Part shown: positions 54,401-64,000 of the stretch, piece by piece
Layout: each line of letters begins with the position of its first letter
Position numbering within the stretch: position 1 is the first letter of the stretch
Assembly (NCBI RefSeq): GCF_026745355.1
Contig: NC_079202.1
Span: forward strand, 24,396,897 to 24,460,896
Source of the DNA: Beta vulgaris subsp. vulgaris
Lineage: Eukaryota; Streptophyta; Magnoliopsida; Caryophyllales; Amaranthaceae
Direction: 5' to 3'
Length of the DNA stretch: 64,000 nt
The notes under the pieces: generated by a model
Told to the model about the DNA's origin: nothing
What the model saw: the letters and a program-made list of their open reading frames with translations, nothing else
Databases searched by the model: none
Translations under genes and position numbers: made by a program

Positions 54401-57400
54401 GCTTTTGTTGCTTCTCCTGTTTCTGATGTTCTTATTATAAAGGGAAACAAGAACAATGTTGGATATTGACTATCATCCTTTCTCATCGATTTATCTTTTT
54501 CAGAACCTAAAATTTTAGTTGGTGGGAATGATTTCTATGCTTTTCCACGCATGGATTCTGAAGGGGAGCGGATGGCTTGGATTGAGTGGGGACACCCCAA
54601 CATGCCCTGGGACAGATCCGAGCTTTGGGTTGGCTACATGTCTGAAGATGGGTGAGCAAGATGCCTATCTTACTAATTACAACTATAGGACCTACCTCAT
54701 TATGTATATGAAATATATTTTTTCGGATAGAGTATCTACATGTTAAACTTTCTTGAATCTGGGTAGGGATGGGGTTTACTTTGGAGTTTGAAAGGAGAGG
54801 TTTGGAATGTGCTTGGATGATCTTATGAACGGATGAAGTTTACTTAAATAGCAATACTTCCTCTGATTCTTTTCTAGTTGACCCGATTCTTTTTGACACA
54901 AATCAAGGAGAGGAGAAGCAAATTTGAAAGCATGAGTATAAATCATTTATTATTTGTATAAGAAATCATTTGAGTGAAATTTGCCAAATAAAATGGTTAA
55001 ACTATGATAAAACATCTCAAATGGAATACATATTAACTTTTAAGAAACGGAGGAATACACGACAGTACGGAAGTTTTCTTTTACAACCTATGTTTGAAAA
55101 TTGTGGTTTAGTAGTTCTAGGATATTTGTGCTTGGCGTCCTTTCTTATTTGTGAACAGTTGTCCATTATTTTAAAAGGATCATGTATTCACTAAGTTCTA
55201 AAACATTTAAGTAATGAGCTTGGTAATTTTACTGGATGCACTCTACTTAATTGTTTAACTGTAATTTGGGCATAAATCTGGTGGTAAAGTGCATCAGAAC
55301 TTCTGAAGTAAGAGAAGCCCAAAATTGGTGGTCATTTTTCCAGAACAATTTTACTTCCTTTGTTATTTAACAATGAAGGGGAAAACAGCATGTAGGATGA
55401 AAATGTAATGGAACATTAATATTGGAGTTTGTCATGGAAAATGTGATGTTCCAGGATTCTTTTAATATTCACATTAACAAATCAATAGATCCATGATGTA
55501 ATATTATTTTTGGATGCAAGAGCTGACATGTGAATTAATGGTTTTCACGATTTTTTAGTTAATTAGCATGATATCTATCTTGATCCTGGTGTAGTGATAT
55601 ATTTCACTCGACATATGGGATTCTGGGGTGGTGTGTATATCGTATGTGTAAGCCATAACGTTAAGTAAAAAACTATATGGACCTGGTTCACACTTTTAGT
55701 ATGGAGTATGGACCTAATGTTAAAGCGTGTGATTCATGAAAAAAGGGTCACTATATAAAAAAATTGATATAAAAGAGGAGTAGATGTAAATTGTAAATGG
55801 TGACTATATGAGAAAAAAGGCTACTATGTCATAAAGTGAAAATTTCGTTATGAGAAACTACTGTAAGAAAGGGCTGTGAAGCTCGGACTCGGCCAGCCAC
55901 CCTGTCGTACCGGTGTCGACACAACACGACACCGGTGCCGACACGGAATCCGGACTGGACGCGGGGAGGAGAAAGTGGACGCGGCATCGATTACCTGTAA
56001 ACCTTAGATCTGAAAATTGACCTAGAAATACACGATTTTATTTCTTGAGATATTGTGGCTTTTACTCGGGAGGGTGAGTCGTTCACAATGGTCTACCTTT
56101 CGTCATCTTACCGGCCACTTCTCCGGCGACGGTAGAGGAGAGAGAGATGGAGGTTACCGGGTGCTGCTAACCCAGATGGTGAAGATCTCTTTTTTTTTTT
56201 ATCTAATAATTTAATGTGAGGTGGGAAACCATAAGGGGGGAGTTGAAAAAATCACGTGAACCAAAAAGTGAAAAGGTAGAGCAATAAAACTGGCCTATTA
56301 AATTCAAGAAGTAGTACAGCAGCAGACAACTGTACTACATTACATTTACACCTTTTTGTTTTTTTTAGGAAACATTACATTTACTGATTTACACCTCTTT
56401 CTCTTCTCTCTCTCAAAAAATATAGTAAACCTTTAGCTTCTTTTTCTCTTTTTTTTTTTTTTTTTACAATTATACTAGAGCTTTTGAAGTTAAATCTCGA
56501 AAATAAGATTTCCTAATACTTAACTGCCGTGTCCCCGAGTCCATATCCACAATTTGGACTCTTCAAAAACGAGTCCACGAGTCCTTAAAATTAGAATTTG
56601 AAGGGTCCGACACTTGGACCCGTACCCGAGTCCGACATCCGTACCCGAGTCCGAGCATCCAAGAGAAAGGGAGATTGTATACAAAATAAAATTGTCACTA
56701 TGTTTGATAATACTGGATTAGTGTAACTTAAGATTTTAAAAGGTCACTATATGTAAAAAAAGGGTCACTGTGTCATAGGAGTGGCTGTGGTCCACAATAA
56801 TATTAGTGTGGACCACGTCCACGCAAGACTACCTCTGACATTAAAGCTTTGATATTAATATGACGTCCATTTCCAATTAAATATGCAATGGATGACAAAA
56901 GCTGGATTCCAGCTAAATAACTTTTAGCTGATCTAGCCTTGCCGTTGAAGGAATTAAGTTGTCTCTGTGTGATAAAGTCAAAAATTTGAATCAGCAACTG
57001 AATGCTCTGGCATAAGTAACACATTTGTGGGAACTTTCACTGCTGTTGCATGAACATTTGTTTTGCATGGTGGACTTGTGCTCATTTCACATGATCTTTC
57101 CTGTTTAGATCTGACCACACAGTGACTGTTATGATAGAGGCCACTTTTTTATAGTGAGTTCAAGTGTTATGGTAGGCTGATTAATGTGACATCAATTATT
57201 TCTTATATGACTATTATTATTTTGATGATTTGATGTCGTGACATAATTAATCTTTCATATTCTTTTTGATGATCTGGTGTCTTTTTAAGGTTAATAATTA
57301 GCATATCTGACAACTCTACTTACTTTCTTTCTTTTCTTCATGTATCATGCGCAAGAAATTTAGAAATTGTAATTCCTTGCATTATATCATGTTTGGGGAA

Positions 57401-57612
57401 TATATAAATTTTGTGTTTTCTTCATTTTCCCCTCATCCTCCCTTGTTCTTCTTAAGACCACCTTTATGGTTACAGTGTCTTCATTGGTAATTATAATTTG
57501 TGTATGACTTTGGCTAAACTCTGGTGTAGAGATGTCTACAAACGCATCTGTGTTGCTGGTGGGAATCCCGCCCTTATTGAGTCTCCAACTGAGCCCAAGT
57601 GGACACCAGAAG
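51473..57612 (+). CDS. S9-family serine peptidase (At5g36210-like), exons 1-6 only
   Basis: Exons are 51473-51798, 53428-53615, 54002-54106, 54236-54307, 54504-54651 and 57530-57612. All introns are GT-AG and the frame joins at every junction. The product has a Ser/Arg/Leu-rich, acid-free N-terminus of about 55 residues (transit-peptide-like), then MPEAISTAPYGSWKSPITAD, RLGGIAVDGHGRLIWLESRP, TRAQEYGGGAFAVSGDTVVF, DGVFDPRFPRFITVME, FYAFPRMDSEGERMAWIEWGHPNMPWD and RICVAGGNPALIESPTEPKWTPE. This is the N-terminal beta-propeller of the dipeptidyl or acylaminoacyl peptidase group. The catalytic Ser-Asp-His hydrolase domain lies further on and is not in the window. LINE D ends 61 nt upstream. I am sure of the family, less so of the substrate. 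Confidence 0.9.
51638..51640 (+). promoter_or_regulatory. Second in-frame start codon of the peptidase gene
   Basis: ATG at 51638 sits in AAAACCATGGCT, a strong plant start context, 55 codons after the first ATG and just where the transit-peptide-like part ends (MASMPEAIS). Translation from it would give a form without the targeting sequence. The first ATG at 51473 has the weaker context CCTTATGGCT. Confidence 0.5.
51799..53427 (+). other. Intron 1 of the peptidase gene
   Basis: It starts GTAACTTTTC and ends TTGGTGTTAG. It carries a Stowaway-like MITE (52350-52558) and otherwise AT-rich unique-looking DNA. No coding frame of note. Confidence 0.85.
52350..52558. mobile_element. Stowaway-like MITE (209 bp) in intron 1
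   Basis: Terminal inverted repeats pair CTCCTTCCTTTTTCTTTTAA at the left with the complement of TTAAATGAAAACGGAGGGAG at the right. The pairing extends through TTGTTACACTT and AAGTGTAACAA. TA flanks both ends (52348-52349 and 52559-52560), the target duplication of Tc1/mariner elements. No coding capacity. Confidence 0.88.
54652..57529 (+). other. Intron 5 of the peptidase gene (2.9 kb)
   Basis: It starts GTGAGCAAGA and ends CTGGTGTAG. It contains a repeat-like insertion at about 55860-56670. The rest is AT-rich and has no reliable frame; a GGTCACTATAT phrase recurs at 55747 and 56741 on the two sides of the insertion. Confidence 0.8.
55860..56670. repeat. Non-autonomous repeat in intron 5 with GTGTCGACAC-type ends
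   Basis: The left part is rich in GACTCGG, CCGGTGTCGACAC and GGTGCCGACACGG. The right part has reversed relatives (CCGTGTCCCCGAGTCC, GGACCCGTACCCGAGTCCGAC). Between them GATTACCTGTAAACCTTAGATCTG and GTGGCTTTTACTCGGGAGG resemble 59590-59670, so one family has copies in both places. Exact ends and target duplication could not be fixed. Probably a hAT- or Mutator-like non-autonomous element. Confidence 0.5.
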
Positions 57613-58067
57613 GTACCTACAATGAAATTGCTGATTGATATTTCACCTCTAATATTTGCAATTGGTGTTGTTTGCCAATTAGATTCTGATAATATCAGCT
57701 AGATTGACTAATTAAGGTATTAGTTGCGTAAACTGTTTGATAAAAAGCTAATAGCTATCTGATTGTGTAACACGACCAATAAGTACATACATGCAATCTG
57801 AGGTTGGGTTATTTTGCTGTTAATGATAAATTTACTTATTTATTTTTGGATCCCCAGAGGCCGAACAAGCCCCAACCCCCCACAACCACAACATTGAAAT
57901 TCGCTTCCATCAAGATTTGAACCATGGTCTCCTATGTGGGAGATAGGAAGGGATACCATTTGGACCCAAGGGTTCTTGGTTGATAAATTTACTTATGAGA
58001 TTGTTGGAAATAAGATATACTTATACTGAATAAATAAAACAACATATACAAAAATAAGTATAGTGAT

Positions 58068-58555
58068 TATATTATGGTTTTTTAGTATACAAATTTTTTG
58101 AAGTGTAAATCTTAAATCCGCCATGCACTTCAAATCTACTTTACAAAACTTCATTATACTCTACTTACCAATTATCATTTGTGAAATATCCATTGTGTAT
58201 GCTCCCTTTCTTGTGTTGCGAATGTATGCTGACTTCATCCATTCTCTTTTTTTCTCAACCACAAAAGCCTTTATCATCATCTTAATCACACCATACCTCA
58301 CTTCATCCGATCTCATTATATTATGATTTTTGGTATACAAATTTCTTAAGTGTAAATCATAAATCCCCATGCACTTTAAATCTACTTTATAAACTTCATT
58401 AAACTCTACTTACGAATTACCATTATGAAATATTCATTATGTGTGCTCCCTTTCTTCTGTTGTGGATGTGACTCTTATTTTCTCAACCACAAAAGCCTTC
58501 ATCATCATCTTAATTTCACCATACCTTATTTTCAAATTCTACTATAAATACATAA
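58068..58555. repeat. Tandem duplication, period about 249 bp
   Basis: ATTATGGTTTTTTAGTATAC at 58071 corresponds to ATTATGATTTTTGGTATAC at 58320. The following CATGCACTT(C/T)AAATCTACTTTA, GTGTATGCTCCCTTTCTTGTG and CTCAACCACAAAAGCCTT blocks all recur in order. The second unit lacks some 25 bp. Confidence 0.8.
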
Positions 58556-58761
58556 TTACTGGCCACATTCTCCACCGCCAAATTTCGTAGAGGCTTTCCC
58601 TCGCATGCAATATGATTAGGATACTTAATCTCGATTGTTTCTCCACATCCTATTTTTTTTGTTAGAAGGTTGAATTTAACTTCCCACAAAGTTTAGAAGT
58701 CTAATTTGACCAATCTAACATGGGTGCAAATTATTTATGACAAAAGTAAAATATTCTCAAA

Positions 58762-58775
58762 CCCCCCCCCCCCCC
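58762..58775. repeat. 14-C homopolymer
   Basis: Fourteen consecutive C residues; a second run of ten is at 59172-59181. Both are prone to sequencing error, and the second lies inside the gypsy 3' coding end. Confidence 0.9.
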
Positions 58776-59104
58776 ATTAATTTTCATTGCTCGTCCTTTG
58801 ATTTTCTGATGATCACGCTCAAGCAATCAAATATAGGAGCGAATACAAGCAAGCCAAATTTAGCTAGAAGGACAAGTCACCACTCAGCTTTCGAGAGGCT
58901 CATACTCTCCCATGAACAAAATAGCTAAATGACAATTATATTTCTCGAGACCCTTCTTCTACTCACCCCTTCCCTCTAGATAAAACTACTCTTTATCTTC
59001 ACTATCCAATATTCCCTTTTCTCTAACAACTTATGACACTACATTTCTATTAAGAAAGATTGATTTATAGATATGCTTCTGTCATCCTTGGTTCTGGATT
59101 CTAG

Positions 59105-59434
59105 ACTGATTTGCCCTTCTTGTGGCGTGTGTACGTGAGCATAGGTGGAGGGTCTGGATTCATTACATTATCCCCCCCCCCACCAAAAAAAAGACCTACC
59201 TTGTCCTCAAGGTGGAAGGATGGGAAACCTAGCATGAATGTCGTCCATTCTTCCACTGTAGCAGTACTTCTTCCTTCTTTCATCACCCATCTGCACGTGG
59301 TTCACATCCAACAATGCTTCCAAGTCCAACTCTTCCAAGCCAGGGGCCAATTCTGCTGGGATGGTAGGTGACAAAGGATTGTCACCCACTGCTCATTTTA
59401 ATTTCGAGACATGAAAAGTTCGGTGAATTCAACC
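59105..59434 (-). pseudogene. Gypsy polyprotein C-terminus with chromodomain remnant
   Basis: Reading leftwards: IHRTFHVSKLK, a TGA, AVGDNPLSPTIPAELAPGLEELDLEALLDV, then after shifts DDIHARFP and FPSFHLEDKVGL, and a short basic tail before the stop. These are the VHPVFHVSxLK and PxFHLEDK landmarks around the chromodomain of plant chromoviruses. The middle of the chromodomain is reduced. A run of ten C within it adds frame noise. Confidence 0.8.
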
Positions 59435-61597
59435 GAAGTTACTGCGACACTCTCTTTCATCTCGAGTGTCGCATGTCTACTCGACACGACGCGTGACACG
59501 CCTGGGAATGGGTGTTGATAAGCGTATCCAAATGTCGGCAATAAAGGGTCCAGGCTGACAAAGGAGTGAAAATTTCAGATCTATGGTTCAAAAGGTAAAC
59601 CCTAGATTTGGAAATTGGAGATATAATTCACCAAATCAGGAGCTCAATTGTTGGGGCTTTTATTGAGGAGGATGAGGCGAGACGGTTGGTTTGATTTCTA
59701 AATTTCGGTTTGCCGTAACTCTTAGCCGACAAGAGTAGGCGGTGGCACGGTGCCACAAGGTCATGCATCTTCACTACTCCATATAATCTGTTTCTGGAGT
59801 GCTTTGAGTAATGAGTCGGTGGGTGATTTTTTTTAAAAATAGTTAGTTGGTGAGTTTCTAATAAAATAAATTTGCTCCCTTCAACTTTCTCTTTATTGCT
59901 TTTTTGACTTAGTGTCCTTAACTTTTGGCAGTAAGTTATATATGCTATATATGCTGATTTTCAAGAAAGTAAAAATGTAGGTGCCAAGGTTAAAAAAACA
60001 AGAAAGTCACAAAGAAAGGAAAATAGAAAATTTTCAACATTTTTTAGAAAGAAATTGATTCTTATATTCAATTTTTTTTTTAAAAAACTTGATACCTATA
60101 AAAAAATAATACTCCATCCGTCCCAAAATACTCTTGAAACTTATGAGGGCACGTAGTTTTAGATAATATGTTGTTTGATCATCAATTATTATTTTATTGA
60201 AAAGGTAGATGTAATATGAGTTAGTAGGTAGACAAAGTAGCATTATTTTATTTGCTGGAGAGAGAATGTGGGCCAATGGTTAGAGATGGTATGTAGTAGG
60301 AGTGATATTATTTTATTTGGAGGGCAGAGAGTGTGGGCCAATGGTTAAAAGCTAGAAGGATTAAAATAATAGTGGGTCCTTAGTTTTAAAAGGCGCAAGG
60401 TGCACCAAGGCTCACCAAGGCGCAAGGCGAAGGCACAAGCATCTCGTATGCGAGGCGCACCTTTGGTGCCTAAATCCTTAAGTGTCAATTATAGAACATA
60501 ATTTAAACTCAAAACAATTCAAAATAATAAAATATATTATATAAGTTGTTGTACGTTGTAACTTAAACTATAAGTTGCCGCCTACTTATGGTAAAATTAG
60601 CGAATGTGGTTTTAATGATTTCTTGTTTTTTTTAGATCTACCCATGAAATTAATTTATATGTTACCAGCAACTGTAATTAAAAAATTCTTATAAAAAAAC
60701 TGTAATCAAAAAATTAAACTCTATATTTTTGAAAAAAATTCTGACCACATAGCTAAAAGGAACAGAAGTAGAAAAAGAGAGAAGGAAAACGGAGACAAAA
60801 TAAATTAAACAAAGAAAGAAAAAGAACATCTGAACATGTGACTACAACTTGTTCTTTCTTTCTTTTTTAAGAACACGTGACTACAGTTGTGAACGTGAAA
60901 TAAAGCAAAAAGCAGAAGCTTGTAGAATAAATTAATTAAAAAACAAAGAAAGGAAAGAAGGAAAAAATAGCCAAAGATAGAGAGTTTACTTTTGAGAGGT
61001 CTAGTAAGAGAAGACCGCATAGAGAGATAAAAGAAAAATCGAGGACTGAAACTTACCGGAGATGCATGAACGGCGAAGACCACCAGAGATTGCTCACCGG
61101 CAATCTTTGCCGCAGTTGGCAAGCTTTTGCCCACAAAAGTACAGTTATTCATGAGATTTTAAGATTAAGGTTTTGATTTTGGGATGAAATTTAAGCAATT
61201 TCATGCAATTTATTCGGGGCTTTTGTTCGAATTTGTGTTTAAAATCTCGGGTAGCTTTTAATTTTAAGAAAGTTCGCTTTTTCAAAGGTTTTTAGCTCAG
61301 ATCTTCTTCTTTCTTTTGCATCTAGCCAGAAAGCGACCGCCTCTCCTAAAAGCAGCTTGTGGCGCGCGCCTGCCTGCACCGATCGTTGGTTGCCTCGCTT
61401 AGGATTTCCAAGGCGATTTTTCGTGTTGAGAAAGTTTTTCTCGACACTTCAATTGATAGACGTGTTGAGAATATTCGTCACAGAGTATGTACTCTATGAC
61501 TATGTCGGAGTATCGACTAAATTTTTGGAGTAGAGCGTGGGATCCTCCAATCCCTATTTGGATACGACACACATATCCGTGTTGGAGTAACATACTA
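59435..61597. mobile_element. Insertion of non-autonomous repeat DNA into the gypsy element
   Basis: Gypsy coding sequence ends at about 61597 (TLELPPSS) and resumes at about 59434 (before IHRTFHVSKLK). The inserted DNA begins CGACACTCTCTTTCATCTCG and carries GTGTCGCATGTCTACTCGACACG. Near its other end are related ATACGACACACATATCCGTG motifs. Its left part (59580-59670) is similar to the intron 5 repeat. A further repeat with AAGGCGCAAGGTGCACCAAGG/GAGGCGCACCTTTGGTGCC lies at 60390-60470, and another with GCGCGCGCCTGCCTGCACC at 61360. No transposase frame. The target duplication is unclear. Confidence 0.6.
60112..60360 (+). mobile_element. Stowaway-like MITE fragment
   Basis: TACTCCATCCGTCCCAAAAT at 60110 is the typical left end of a Stowaway element with its TA. 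No matching right end follows within 300 bp. Inside, TTATTTTATTTG...TGTGGGCCAATGGTTA occurs twice (60243 and 60309), a short tandem duplication. Confidence 0.5.
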
Positions 61598-62018
61598 TTC
61601 GACTAGATGGGGGTAACTCTAGAGTATAAGCCACCTTGTGAGAAAGGTCAGCAAAAGCGTGTTTTATGTTTGCCACTGAATTTTGACGGTATGGTTGCAA
61701 TTTCAAGTAAACTTTATCTCCTAGCTAAAAATTCTCTTTCTCCTCTTAGCATCCGCCGTATGCTTCATGATTTGTTAGGTACGACAACTTACCCCATGTA
61801 CAATAGCGTAGTGGCAACAATGGAGAACCACCTTTCCTTCAATCTCGTGATTTGATTCAAGAGAGAATATCTTGCAATCTCGTCCACCAAAACCTCTTAA
61901 TCCACGCTTTGTGTTACAAGCATCCCTAATTCGACGACACCCATAGTTTTTCTAGAGAGAGGATCAACTACACAATTTGAAGCTCCGGGTTTAAATTGAA
62001 TGTCAAAGTCAAAACCGA
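61598..62018 (-). pseudogene. Gypsy RNase H tail joined to integrase C-terminal stretch
   Basis: Near 61950-62010 the minus strand reads FDIQFKPGASN..VDPLSRK, the end of RNase H. Only about 250 bp later, near 61600-61720, it reads DKVYLKLQPYRQ and KVAYTLELPPSS, the stretch that follows the integrase core. The H2C2 zinc domain and the DDE core, normally around 900 bp, are therefore missing between them. The frame shifts several times. Confidence 0.75.
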
Positions 62019-62642
62019 TCAATTGGCTTTTCCAATTTGGAATCCCGCGCCAATTTCACGTTGTTGTGTGGTATAGTGTAGGCTTTGTTCATCCGTGTGT
62101 ATCATGAAATGGTGATCGTAGTGCTTCATAAATTCTTTTTCATAAACCCATTTTAATTGTGCTTGGGGACCAAATAATTTGCTATAAAACGCAATGGGCC
62201 TAGCCTCCTTTCTCTCGTAGCCCGAAGCATCGGTCTCCACTCTCCACCACAAAATTGTTCCTAACACCATGCATGGCCACCCAAACAAGTCCTTTTTGGG
62301 TTGATGTGTCAATGGCTGAGTAATTTGGACGTAATGCTTAATGAATTTGCGATAATACCCACTTAATCTCAGAACCCCACTTAACTCTTTGAGATTTTTT
62401 GGAATAGGCCATTCAAGCATAGCATAGACTTTGTCATGGTCCATTGGCACCCCTTCACTAGATATTACATGCTCCAAGTATGCAACCCTCCATAGTCTAA
62501 ACTCCCATTTCTTCATGGTTTGCAAACAAGCCGGTGATCTATAAACCACCTCCAAATATTGAACATGCTCCTCCTCTATCTTACTGTAAATGAGTATATC
62601 ATCCAAAAAGACACTTCTTGAAGTACGAGCTGAAAACCTCAT
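62019..62642 (-). pseudogene. Gypsy reverse transcriptase C-terminus and RNase H
   Basis: A 207-codon frame starts with FLDDILIYSK, the catalytic DD block (FVDD or FADD in most relatives). It continues through the YLEHVISSEGVPMDHDKVYAM-like block (where relatives have YLGHxIS), WPIPKNLKELSGVLRLSGYYRKFI, and ETDASGYE with the RNase H Asp. It ends with IAFYSKLFG, YEKEFMKHYDHHFMIHTDEQSLHY. It is the least damaged part of this element. Confidence 0.88.
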
Positions 62643-63210
62643 CTATCAAAGATTTAGACCTTGCCCGAGAACCGAAACTTCATAGTGCCCTTCATGAGTT
62701 CATAATGCCATTTTATGAGTATTTTCAGGGCGAACAAGAATTTGATGGCATCCCGCCTTAAGATCAAGTTTGGAGAAGTACATGCTCCAGAAGTTCATCT
62801 CATAGCTCGTCTATCACCGGATTCGAGTACTTATCGGGGACGATCCTTTATTGAGAGCCTGGTTTTCCACACACAATCGCCATGTCCCTTCTTTTTTCTT
62901 CACTAACAAGACCGGACATGTAAATAGGCTAGTAGTAGGCATAATAATCTTGTCGCCAATCTCTTTGATAGGACGGTCAATCTTGTCTTTTGAAGTTGAG
63001 GGTAGCGGTGGGGACGTATACTCACAGGGTTGTTGCCCTCCTTAGTGTGGTAGAGTGCTCGTGGCCACCGTGGGGAGGTAATCCTACCGGAGCTTCGTAA
63101 ACTCCCGAAAAAGGGTGCAAGTGCCTCGTTCTCTTCCATTTGGTTCAACTCTGACCGTAAACCTCCTGGCTCCACTTCCTTCCTAATTGTGCGAAACATG
63201 GTCTCTAATG
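62643..63210 (-). pseudogene. Gypsy reverse transcriptase N-terminal half
   Basis: The frame at 62903-63199 gives the linker and the KEGNNPVSIRPHRYPQLQK block. After a shift YFSKLDLKAGCHQILVRPEN appears at about 62710-62780, with the first catalytic Asp, followed by THKMAL and a TGA. The VDYRALN region between them is mostly lost or shifted. Confidence 0.82.
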
Positions 63211-63955
63211 AAATTTGAGACCGAGCTACTGTTGAATACTTGAATCTCCCACCAATACCCTTCCATTCACTTCAAATTTCATTTCTTGGGTCTTCCAATT
63301 CGTTATAACTAACCCTAATTTTTCGAGCCACTATACCCCCAAAATAATGTCCAAAGTCTTCCTTCCCCAAAGGAAGAAAATCTTCCAACTGTGACTACTC
63401 CTTCCACTTCAAGCACGCACGACCTGCTCACAAACACTCGTACCCTTCACAGCTTCACCATTACCCAAGGAAACCTCGAATACACTTGACCCAGTCCTGT
63501 ATCACTAATTCCCGTAACGCTTCTACAGACACAAAATTATGAGTGGGCGCTATGTCAATCATCACCACCACTTTACGTTCTCCAATTTGACCCGCAAGTT
63601 TCATAGCTTGAGGGCTAGATAAACCGGTAATAGAATCTAGGGATAAGGTAATACAAGTCTCTTTGGTGGGTGAGATCGTAGGCTCGCTGCCATAAAACTC
63701 TATTCTTCTTCTCTATCCATTAAAAGAACGCTTAACTCTTTTCTCTAGCAATGGTGCACCGCCGCCCACTTTTGGTCTCGTTTGAAACATAAACCTTTTG
63801 CTCGTGGCTACTGCAATTCTCTCTCCGATAACCAGTGAACCTCCCCGAAATTTTTGGTGGTGCCACCGACGAATCTGGGTGAAGAAACCGATCCCCGTGA
63901 CTCGCTGGGAGTGGAATTCCGGTTTGTGATGGACCCCATAGCTGTTAGTAGTCAT
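63211..63955 (-). pseudogene. Gypsy protease and gag-side linker
   Basis: LSLDSITGLSSPQAMKLAGQ, then GERKVVVMIDIAPTHNFVSVEALREL at about 63500-63600, matches the gypsy protease block. The active site reads DIAPTHNF in place of the usual DSGATHNF, so it has lost the DSG triad. The frame to the right (63713-63955) is open for 80 codons and probably belongs to the gag-protease linker; I recognise no zinc knuckle there. Confidence 0.75.
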
Positions 63956-64000
63956 ATTTAAGCCTTTATTATACGTATAAGTTGCATTAGGTCTTTTGGA
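63956..64000. other. Window edge
   Basis: AT-rich DNA, too short to assign. It probably lies within the gag part of the gypsy element or just beyond it. Confidence 0.3.

Larger units (their letters stand above)
57613..59104 (+). other. DNA after exon 6: start of a very long intron or the gene's broken edge
   Basis: It begins with a GTACCTAC donor. No exon of the expected next peptidase region is visible. It holds a fragment with GATTTGAACCATGGTCTCCTATGTGGGAG wording typical of tRNA-like or SINE tails (near 57910), a 249-bp tandem duplication and a 14-C run. The stretch 58930-59100 lies just after the end of the minus-strand gypsy frame and may include its 3' LTR, which I could not delimit. 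Confidence 0.55.
59105..64000 (-). mobile_element. Decayed Ty3/gypsy chromovirus-type element, minus strand
   Basis: From right to left come protease, reverse transcriptase, RNase H, then the end of integrase with its chromodomain-like tail. The integrase zinc and core domains are absent, and the last coding part is split by a 2.2-kb insertion (59435-61597). The gag side runs off the window at 64000. Every domain has stops or frameshifts. Confidence 0.85.

Noticed and set aside
53771..55194. Frames of 70-80 codons within introns 2-5 of the peptidase gene
   Set aside because: They overlap spliced exons out of phase or lie in AT-rich introns; no family resemblance.
57840..57990. A SINE
   Set aside because: Wording such as GATTTGAACCATGGTCTCC resembles SINE or tRNA-like tails, but no A and B boxes or poly(A)/poly(T) tail could be placed.
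58123..58326. A 67-codon hydrophobic frame
   Set aside because: Lies in a tandem duplication, and the second copy of the unit does not keep it open.

Overview
The window is plant nuclear DNA from a eudicot: AT-rich, with GT-AG introns, plant-type LINEs that end in an RNase H domain, Ty1/copia and Ty3/gypsy remnants, a Stowaway MITE, and one host gene whose product resembles an Arabidopsis chloroplast-type S9 peptidase (At5g36210-like). I cannot fix the species. Repeat style would fit Caryophyllales such as beet, spinach or quinoa, but that is a guess. Nearly the whole window is a nest of transposable elements, and the only host gene I can support begins at 51473.

Layout. 1-1100: no gene; a 213-bp foldback and low-complexity DNA. 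1.1-12.8 kb: CACTA-like ends carrying arrays of a GGGCTGCGC hairpin repeat, two truncated copia elements (one minus, one plus), one complete 1.27-kb non-autonomous CACTA element with a TTT target duplication (9531-10803), and the reversed LTR or leader of another retroelement ending at 12831. 12.9-13.8 kb: a truncated LTR of a family that recurs later. 16.2-28.26 kb: a probable 3.2-kb solo LTR into which two LINEs have inserted, a 5'-truncated one on the plus strand (16473-17985) and a full-length one on the minus strand (18838-26143, with a 15-bp target duplication at both ends). 28.6-38.7 kb: a copia element with 148/146-bp LTRs, a tRNA-Met primer site and an ATGAC target duplication. It is split by two independent solo LTRs of one Ty3/gypsy-like family (2641 and 2605 bp), each with its own 5-bp target duplication.

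39.2-44.9 kb: a third LINE (plus), decayed but with all domains. 45.2-51.4 kb: a fourth LINE (plus) with a 12-bp target duplication and a fairly well preserved ORF2. Where ORF1 should be it carries a long open frame built on three 255-bp (85-codon) tandem repeats, with no domain I recognise. This is the most unusual object in the window. The element ends 61 nt before the start codon of the peptidase gene, so it separates that gene from its original upstream DNA (44883-45195).

51.47-57.61 kb: six exons of the S9 peptidase gene, in frame across every junction, encoding a transit-peptide-like N-terminus and the start of a beta-propeller. The catalytic half is not in the window. After exon 6 the sequence is intron-like or intergenic and holds repeats and a decayed minus-strand chromovirus-type gypsy element (59.1-64 kb), itself interrupted by about 2.2 kb of non-autonomous repeat DNA. 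The gene either continues beyond the window across an intron of more than 6.3 kb or has been broken there.

No tRNA, rRNA, CRISPR array or bacterial-type operon was seen.
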